8,945 nucleotides of DNA from Bacteroidota bacterium (GTDB taxonomy: Bacteria; Bacteroidota; Ignavibacteria; UBA10030; UBA8401), in NCBI GenBank assembly GCA_003456055.1, contig DMPG01000136.1, forward strand, positions 2,418-11,362, given 5' to 3'. Each line of letters begins with the position of its first letter. Position 1 is the stretch's first letter. Shown here one piece after another: positions 4,846 to 8,945 of the stretch. The position numbers and the translations under genes were made by a program. The notes under the pieces were generated by a model, which was not told where the DNA came from, made no database searches, and was given only the letters and a program-made list of their open reading frames with translations.

Positions 4846-6816
4846 ATGGCTTTTCAAGCCCTTGGTCTAAACGACCGACTTGTGCAAGGTATTCTTGCGA
4901 CCGGGTACTCTACCCCAACAGAAATTCAAGCACGTGCAATTCCGCTGGCGGTAGCCGGCAAAGATATTATCGGCAGTGCGCAAACAGGAACAGGTAAAAC
5001 TGCAGCGTTCACTCTTCCGATCCTGAACCGCTTAGCGGGACAGACGGAAAAATCGCATCACATTAAAGCGCTTATTCTTACACCAACACGCGAACTTGCA
5101 CAACAGATAGAAGATGCCGTTAAACAATACGGACGATTCCTTCCGGTGAAAGCTCTTTCAATTTATGGTGGAACAAATATTCAAAATCAGTTAAAACAAT
5201 TATCACGCGGCGTAGATATTCTTATCGCAACACCCGGACGTTTGATCGATCACTTAGAACGTAGAAGTGTCAATCTCTCGCAGGTAGAAGTACTGGTGCT
5301 TGACGAAGCGGACAGAATGTTCGATATGGGATTTATCGACGATATGCGATTGATCATTAAACAAACACCCGCTACTCGGCAGACGCTACTATTTTCTGCA
5401 ACAATGGGAAAAGAAGTACGTGCACTGGTAAAGAACATCCAAAAGAATCCGGAATTAATCGAAGTTGGTCATCAACGCACGCCAGCAACAACAGTAACGC
5501 AGCATTTTTATTCCGTTAATGACGATAAAAAGCTGAGTCTTCTTCTTCACATCCTTCAAACGAAAGAATTGGACTGTGTGTTGGTGTTTTCAAAAACGAA
5601 AGTCGGAGCAGAAAAAGTTTCGAACAATTTACACAAGAACGGCGTTAAAGCTATTTCAATTCATTCGGACAGGACACAGGCGCAGCGACAACGAGCACTT
5701 GCCGGATTTAAACAGGGTCAATACAAAGTATTGGTTGCAACGGATGTTGCCGCTCGCGGAATTGACGTGGAAGGAATTTCACACGTTATTAATTATGATA
5801 TTCCGACGTATGCTGAAGATTATATCCACCGTATCGGGCGAACAGGACGTGCACTTTCAACCGGTGATGCAATAACATTTGTAACGCGAAGTGAAGCACG
5901 GCATGTAAAAAAGATCGAACAGTTCATCGGGAAAAAATTCGAAATAAAAAAATACCCTGATTTTGACTACAATAAGGTAGAAGAAAAAGTTGTTAAACAC
6001 GCTGGCCATTCGGAAACCGAGCATCAATCAGACGATGAGCCAAATTTCAACAGAGAACATCGGGGAGAGAACAGAGATCGATTCAAACGAAATGACCGCG
6101 GCACGGATAGGCGTTCGAGTTTCGGCAGTCGTCCGGATCGACGCGAAGGATTCAAACGAGATGATCGTCGAACAAGCGGCAGTGGATTTGGCGGCGGTGA
6201 GAAACGAAGTCCCAGTTTCGCAAAACGTGATTCATTTGGCGGAGATCGCAAAGAAGGCGGTTTCCCAAAACGTGAATCGTTTGGCGGAGATCGCAAAGAA
6301 AGCGGTTTTCCACGTCGTGAATCATTTGGTGGAGCCCGTAAAGAAGGTGGTTTCCCAAAGCGTGATTCATTCGGCGGTGGTCGCAGAGATAGCGGTTATC
6401 CTAAACGTGAAACATTTGGCGGAGAACGTAAGGATAGTGGATTTGTAAAACGCGAGTCATTCGGCGGCGAACGAAAAGAAGGCGGATATACTAAACGAGA
6501 ATCATTCGGCGGAGAGCGTCGAAGTTTCGGTAAGAAACCTTCGTTCGGCGGCGGCGAGCGTAAAAGTTTTGCCAAACGGGATTCATTCGGCGCAGGCCGC
6601 AGAGAAGGCGGTGTTGCAAAACGTGAACCGTTTGATGCACAGAAACGAGAACATAATTTTGAAAAACGGGAATCGTTTACCGAAACAAGAGGATTTGACA
6701 GACCGAAACCGCACGGCGGTCCGGAATGGAAATCATTGATTCCAGAAGAAAAAGAATATAAATCGCGCGAACACAAAGTCGTGCGTAAAATGGTTAGCAG
6801 AAAAAAGAAGGATTAG
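4846..6816 (+). CDS. DEAD-box ATP-dependent RNA helicase (RhlE/CsdA type) with repeat tail
   Basis: A 656-residue helicase that would use ATP to unwind or remodel RNA, e.g. in ribosome assembly, RNA decay or cold adaptation. All core motifs are intact: Q motif 'TPTEIQARAIP' (Gln28), I 'AQTGTGKT' (45-52), Ia 'PTRELAQQ' (80-87), Ib 'TPGR' (129-132), II 'DEAD' (153-156), III 'SAT' (184-186), IV 'LVFSKT' (246-251), V 'ATDVAARGID' (298-307) and VI 'HRIGRTGRA' (328-336). The core ends near 372. The remaining ~285 residues are basic, low in hydrophobics and probably disordered; residues 460-549 are six 15-residue repeats of the form K-R-[DE]-[ST]-F-G-G-x-R-[KR]-[ED]-[GS]-G-[FY]-x. Such tails bind RNA and can drive condensation (family knowledge). 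Homologues are usually 400-450 residues, so the tail is unusually long. The gene stands alone, with a ribosome site at 4832-4836 and a strong terminator. I give no symbol because RhlE, CsdA and DbpA cannot be separated here. Confidence 0.94.
   Translation: MAFQALGLNDRLVQGILATGYSTPTEIQARAIPLAVAGKDIIGSAQTGTGKTAAFTLPILNRLAGQTEKSHHIKALILTPTRELAQQIEDAVKQYGRFLPVKALSIYGGTNIQNQLKQLSRGVDILIATPGRLIDHLERRSVNLSQVEVLVLDEADRMFDMGFIDDMRLIIKQTPATRQTLLFSATMGKEVRALVKNIQKNPELIEVGHQRTPATTVTQHFYSVNDDKKLSLLLHILQTKELDCVLVFSKTKVGAEKVSNNLHKNGVKAISIHSDRTQAQRQRALAGFKQGQYKVLVATDVAARGIDVEGISHVINYDIPTYAEDYIHRIGRTGRALSTGDAITFVTRSEARHVKKIEQFIGKKFEIKKYPDFDYNKVEEKVVKHAGHSETEHQSDDEPNFNREHRGENRDRFKRNDRGTDRRSSFGSRPDRREGFKRDDRRTSGSGFGGGEKRSPSFAKRDSFGGDRKEGGFPKRESFGGDRKESGFPRRESFGGARKEGGFPKRDSFGGGRRDSGYPKRETFGGERKDSGFVKRESFGGERKEGGYTKRESFGGERRSFGKKPSFGGGERKSFAKRDSFGAGRREGGVAKREPFDAQKREHNFEKRESFTETRGFDRPKPHGGPEWKSLIPEEKEYKSREHKVVRKMVSRKKKD
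6223..6705 (+). repeat. In-frame 45-bp tandem repeats in the helicase tail
   Basis: Six exact-length 45-bp units start at 6223, 6268, 6313, 6358, 6403 and 6448, ending at 6492. A seventh, starting at 6493, is expanded to 81 bp (27 residues) and holds an internal 'PSFGGGERKSF' half-copy. Degenerate units follow at 6574, 6619 and 6664. Units differ mostly at third positions and in the acidic or small residues, so they are old and kept by selection on the protein rather than freshly duplicated. The period causes long open shadow frames on both strands. Confidence 0.9.
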
Positions 6817-6839
6817 TAACCCTGGTATTTATGCTGGTG

Positions 6840-6870
6840 AGTCACGCTGCGCTTTGACAAAAGCGTGACT
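6840..6870 (+). repeat. 9-bp hairpin after the helicase
   Basis: AGTCACGCT (6840-6848) pairs with AGCGTGACT (6862-6870) across a 13-nt loop. It has no T-run after it, so it is not a classical terminator by itself. It may protect the mRNA 3' end ahead of the real terminator 11 nt further on. Confidence 0.55.
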
Positions 6871-6881
6871 TAACGAAACTA

Positions 6882-6917
6882 AAAAGAAGCAGCCGGAAGC
6901 GGTTGCTTCTTTTGTTT
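6882..6917 (+). terminator. Strong Rho-independent terminator of the helicase gene
   Basis: AAAAGAAGCA (6882-6891) pairs with TGCTTCTTTT (6904-6913); inside, a G.T pair and CCG/CGG close a GAAG loop, for a stem of about 14 bp. The 3' arm runs into TTTTGTTTT. The A-rich 5' arm makes it potentially bidirectional. It isolates the helicase from the next genes. Confidence 0.88.
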
Positions 6918-6929
6918 TAAAGGAACAAG

Positions 6930-6958
6930 TTGAGAGAAAGCAAAACTTTCAGTATGTT
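6930..6958 (+). promoter_or_regulatory. Promoter for the small gene and downstream crotonase
   Basis: TTGAGA (6930-6935), a 17-nt spacer and TATGTT (6953-6958). The spacer contains the small inverted repeat GAAAG/CTTTC (6936-6949). It begins 12 nt after the helicase terminator and gives a leader of roughly 15 nt to the start at 6980. Confidence 0.5.
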
Positions 6959-6979
6959 TACATAACGATGGGAGAACAT

Positions 6980-7198
6980 ATGATACTTACAAAAACGAAA
7001 TCTCATATAAAAATTAATCGCAAGGACTGGAAAAGTATGAAGACAAATCCTGCATTAAGTGAAGCAATTGAGCTTCTAGAAGATATTTCCGATCTTGAAA
7101 AAGCTAAAAAAATTCATGGAAGAAGTGTAACCATAAAAACATATTTAGTAAACCGTCAAATCAAACACACCCCTAAATCCCCTCTCGCCAAGGTTTAA
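6980..7198 (+). CDS. Small antitoxin-like protein (orphan), tail encoded by a palindromic repeat
   Basis: A 72-residue protein. An ATG at 6968 is in frame, but the one at 6980 has GGGAGA (6970-6975) 4 nt before it and is preferred. The sequence 'IKINRKDWKSMKTNPALSEA' followed by 'IELLEDISDLEKAKKIHG' resembles small RelB/Phd-type antitoxins, with a short strand, a D/E-W-x-x-[ML]-x-x-N-P turn and an acidic helix ending near a Lys-rich segment. This is pattern memory, not a proven assignment. Antitoxins are normally followed at once by a toxin gene; here a 55-nt gap and a crotonase follow, and no toxin or toxin relic is visible. The last residues (about 'KHTPKSPLAKV') are encoded by the palindromic repeat at 7159-7216, so the natural C-terminus may have been replaced. 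Could also be a free-standing small regulator or a decaying gene. Confidence 0.55.
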   Translation: MILTKTKSHIKINRKDWKSMKTNPALSEAIELLEDISDLEKAKKIHGRSVTIKTYLVNRQIKHTPKSPLAKV

Positions 7199-7219
7199 TC
7201 AAACACACAGAGGGGACTT
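7159..7219. repeat. REP-like palindrome with internal 12-bp direct repeat
   Basis: TCCCCTCT (7178-7185) pairs with AGAGGGGA (7209-7216); one A/C mismatch and two more A-T pairs extend it outward. The 'CCCCTAAATCCCC ... GGGGACTT' form resembles the intergenic palindromes scattered through Bacteroidota-like genomes. The 23-nt loop contains AATCAAACACAC (7197-7208), a direct copy of 7159-7170 just outside the left arm. It covers the end of the small gene. Confidence 0.6.
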
Positions 7220-7253
7220 AAATTTCCTCCAAAACCATTTCTCGGATTTAATT

Positions 7254-8036
7254 ATGGATTACTCTACAGTCCTCTACTCGGTTTCAGAAAATGTTCTCAC
7301 TATTTCATTCAATCGTTCGGAGAGTTACAACGCGGTGAATGAGCAAATGAAAAAAGAACTGCTTGATGCTTTCAAGCAGGCAGAGAAAGATCCGGCCGTG
7401 AAATGTATTGTCTTACGCGGTACCGGAGAAAAAGCATTCTGTTCGGGACAAGATCTGAAAGAATATCAGGAAGCAAAAAGTTCGATGAAAGAGATGCTCG
7501 AAAATGGATACAATCCTATCATCAAACAAATGCGTACGATGGAGAAGCCGATCATTGGAATGATCAATGGTGTTGCCGCCGGTGCAGGATTCAGTTTTGC
7601 GCTTGCGTGCGATATGCGCATCATGTCCGACAAAGCAAAACTCATTCAAGCTTTTGTCCGAATCGGTTTAGTTGCTGATTCCGGAAGTCACTGGTTCCTT
7701 CCCCGATTGGTCGGGACAGCAAAAGCATTCGAGTTTGCCGCTACAGGAAAAGATATTGATGCGATAGAAGCGAAAGAAGTCGGACTTGTCAATCATGTAG
7801 TTCCTCACGCTGAACTGGAAAAATTCACGTACGAACTTGCGAATAAATTAGCGAACGGTGCAACCAAAGCGATCGGCATTATTAAACGAACTCTCAATAA
7901 ATCTCTCACAATGTCGTTCGACGAACTGCTTATGTATGAAGCAATGATGCAAGAAATTGCAGCACAATCGCTCGATCATAAAGAAGGGCTCGCGGCGTTC
8001 ATTGAAAAACGTGCTCCCAAGTTTGAGGGGAAATAA
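7254..8036 (+). CDS. Crotonase-family isomerase/hydratase, PaaG-like
   Basis: A 260-residue crotonase of another branch than the one at 3670. The oxyanion-hole segments are 'FCSGQDLKEY' (62-71) and 'GVAAGAGFSFALACDM' (106-121, Gly110). Both hydratase glutamates are missing: Ser114 replaces the first and a hydrophobic residue near 134 the second. Instead Asp142 in 'GLVADSGSHWFLPRLVG' matches the catalytic aspartate of PaaG, which isomerises the ring epoxide of phenylacetyl-CoA to an oxepin. The C-terminus 'AAFIEKRAPKFEGK' also matches PaaG ends. No other phenylacetate genes are nearby, and the usual Pro before the Asp is Ala141, so a related enoyl-CoA isomerase role is just as likely. The ribosome site is weak (GGA, 7244-7246). 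It probably shares a transcript with the small gene before it and the methyltransferase 32 nt after it. Confidence 0.85.
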   Translation: MDYSTVLYSVSENVLTISFNRSESYNAVNEQMKKELLDAFKQAEKDPAVKCIVLRGTGEKAFCSGQDLKEYQEAKSSMKEMLENGYNPIIKQMRTMEKPIIGMINGVAAGAGFSFALACDMRIMSDKAKLIQAFVRIGLVADSGSHWFLPRLVGTAKAFEFAATGKDIDAIEAKEVGLVNHVVPHAELEKFTYELANKLANGATKAIGIIKRTLNKSLTMSFDELLMYEAMMQEIAAQSLDHKEGLAAFIEKRAPKFEGK

Positions 8037-8068
8037 TTAAAAAACCTTAAAACCCTTTGAATCAAATC

Positions 8069-8677
8069 ATGAATATCGATCCATATTTCGAGTTAATCCC
8101 ACAGTCGCAAAGCGATCAATTGCTTCGGGGATGGGGTTATGATCTTCTCAGAGAATATTTCTCCATTGCTCAACAACTTCCTGTGACCAATTCTCCGGTC
8201 ATAGAATTGGCTACAGGTACAGGACGAATGTGTGCAACGCTTTCTTGTATCTTCCCAACGATACTTTCGGGTGATATCACTTTAAATGATCTTCCCCGTG
8301 TATATCAGCGCATACCGGAACAGTTCATGGAACGTGTTAATTTTGTTCAATTGGATATGGAGGCTCTTCCTTTCCCATCAAAAAGTATTTCCACTCTTGT
8401 CTGTCTGAACACGATGCATGAAGTATCTCATCCTCATTTGTGTTTACAGGAAATGATTCGTGTCATGAATCCGAAAGGAACTTTGGTAATCGGCGATTTT
8501 AATCAGACGGGATTCGATACAATGCGGAGGATCCATGAGATTGTTTATCATAATGATCATCAAGAAGGATTCATTTCTACGGATGAAATCGAAAAGATAT
8601 TAACTTCATCGTTTCATTATGTCCATTCGGTTACAACTCCTTTAAACATCACCTATTTCGCTTCAGATAAACGATAA
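8069..8677 (+). CDS. Class I SAM-dependent methyltransferase
   Basis: A 202-residue protein from the ATG at 8069; an in-frame TTG at 8057 would add four residues and is less likely. The Rossmann fold motifs are: I 'PVIELATGTGRM' (43-54), which binds SAM; a second acidic loop 'GDITLND' (68-74); 'QLDMEALPFPSKSISTLVCL' (94-113), the adenine-contact segment and strand 4; then 'HEVSHPHLCLQEMIRVMNPKG' around 118-137 and 'TLVIGDFN' strand 5. This layout is that of the UbiE/Methyltransf_11 group, whose members methylate quinones, lipids or small molecules; the substrate here cannot be told. No Shine-Dalgarno is visible before the ATG, which follows the crotonase stop by 32 nt, so translation may depend on the upstream gene. 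It ends with 'YFASDKR'. Confidence 0.85.
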   Translation: MNIDPYFELIPQSQSDQLLRGWGYDLLREYFSIAQQLPVTNSPVIELATGTGRMCATLSCIFPTILSGDITLNDLPRVYQRIPEQFMERVNFVQLDMEALPFPSKSISTLVCLNTMHEVSHPHLCLQEMIRVMNPKGTLVIGDFNQTGFDTMRRIHEIVYHNDHQEGFISTDEIEKILTSSFHYVHSVTTPLNITYFASDKR

Positions 8678-8679
8678 TC

Positions 8680-8712
8680 TTCAAAAAATTAAAAATCCTT
8701 TCTTTTTTTGAA
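8680..8712 (+). terminator. Weak A/T hairpin after the methyltransferase
   Basis: TTCAAAAAA (8680-8688) can pair with TTTTTTGAA (8704-8712) over a 15-nt loop. It is all A/T apart from one C-G pair, and no T-run follows it, so termination would be poor. Confidence 0.25.
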
Positions 8713-8739
8713 CATGTTGATGAATGATTGATTTTTATA

Positions 8740-8768
8740 TTGTTTTTTTACCAATTCAGTGGTACACT
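8740..8768 (+). promoter_or_regulatory. Candidate promoter for the phosphofructokinase gene
   Basis: TTGTTT (8740-8745), a 17-nt spacer and TACACT (8763-8768). This gives a leader of about 72 nt. AAAGG (8836-8840) is the ribosome site, 7 nt before the ATG at 8848. Confidence 0.4.
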
Positions 8769-8847
8769 CTTTTATTCATTTTCTAATTGACTTAAAGCGA
8801 CATATTCATTCAGACAGAAATCTCTGTAATTAACGAAAGGCAACACT

Positions 8848-8945
8848 ATGCGAATCGGAATTCTTACCGGCGGCGGAGACGTTCCCGGATTAAATCCATG
8901 TATTAAAGAAGTGGTCTATCACGCAACAAATGCAGGAGCAGAAGT
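8848..8945 (+). CDS. 6-phosphofructokinase (partial, N-terminus only)
   Basis: Only 32 codons lie in the window. They read '[20 protein letters not shown]', then a helix ([12 protein letters not shown]). The first strand plus the loop G-G-G-D-x-P-G-L-N is the nucleotide/diphosphate-binding start of the PFK-A superfamily, which phosphorylates fructose 6-phosphate to fructose 1,6-bisphosphate in glycolysis. The form 'TGGGD' rather than 'TSGGD' is more usual in the long or mixed ATP/PPi groups than in E. coli PfkA. The donor (ATP or PPi) is decided by residues beyond the window edge. The start is well supported by AAAGG at 8836-8840. Confidence 0.85.
   Translation, partial: MRIGILTGGGDVPGLNPCIKEVVYHATNAGAE

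Noticed and set aside
6223..6705. Possible CRISPR-like or minisatellite array
   Set aside because: The 45-bp units are contiguous without spacers, in frame, and diverged mainly at silent positions, so they are protein-coding repeats.
5990..6776. Several long open frames on both strands across the helicase tail
   Set aside because: They arise because a 45-bp period keeps all frames free of stops; their products are compositional shadows of the helicase repeats.
6840..6870. First hairpin after the helicase as the terminator
   Set aside because: It has no T-run; the hairpin at 6882-6913 with its T-rich tail is the better terminator.
7403..7678. Overlapping frames (plus and minus) inside the PaaG-like gene
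   Set aside because: Shadows of the crotonase, whose motifs are complete over the same stretch.
3670..8036. A single beta-oxidation operon containing both crotonases
   Set aside because: A 402-nt leader, the helicase gene and a strong terminator separate them, and the later gene has its own promoter candidate.
8057..8068. TTG start for the methyltransferase
   Set aside because: It adds only four residues and has no better ribosome site than the ATG at 8069; kept as a minor alternative.

Overview
The window looks like a chromosomal piece of a moderately AT-rich bacterium of the Bacteroidota/Chlorobiota/Ignavibacteria side of the tree. The clearest marker is the C-terminal type IX secretion (T9SS) sorting domain in the gene ending at 3032, with the 'QNYPNPFNPTT' motif typical of Ignavibacteria-like genomes. 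Several short secreted proteins with a signal peptide ending in Gln, a stand-alone TonB C-terminal domain and an ECF sigma / membrane anti-sigma pair fit the same group. The lineage is an inference; no rRNA or marker gene is present.

Layout. 1-1279 (minus): an ECF sigma factor followed 2 nt later by its probable anti-sigma factor (zinc-less N-terminus, one membrane helix, HEAT-like periplasmic part, cut by the window edge). 1385-1783 (plus): a small exported protein of unknown function behind a good sigma70-type promoter, ending in a hairpin terminator. 1910-2314 (minus): an exported TonB-C domain protein. 2401-2529 (plus): a relic of an enoyl-CoA hydratase gene, not an open gene. 2523-3505 (minus): a two-gene unit with an ATGA overlap, encoding a tiny T9SS-tagged protein and an exported protein with a D-S-R-C-P...C-x-W motif; both mature proteins begin with the same ~22-residue module. 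3670-4443 (plus): an intact enoyl-CoA hydratase with both catalytic glutamates. 4444-4845: a 402-nt gene-free leader. 4846-6816 (plus): a DEAD-box RNA helicase with a long basic tail of 15-residue repeats, closed by a strong terminator. 6980-8671 (plus): an orphan antitoxin-like small protein, a PaaG-type crotonase and a class I methyltransferase. 8848-end (plus): the start of a 6-phosphofructokinase.

How the genes fit together. The two crotonases suggest fatty-acyl-CoA or aromatic/branched-chain acyl-CoA turnover, but no thiolase, dehydrogenase or acyl-CoA ligase lies nearby, so no pathway can be assigned from context. The sigma/anti-sigma pair is a self-contained envelope-sensing unit. The rest is a set of mostly single-gene units with their own promoters.

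I see no CRISPR array, prophage, IS element, tRNA or rRNA, and no convincing new defence or biosynthetic system. The most informative non-obvious signals are the crotonase gene relic at 2401-2529, the repeat tail of the helicase, the paired secreted proteins sharing an N-terminal module, and the palindromic repeat that supplies the C-terminus of the small antitoxin-like gene.
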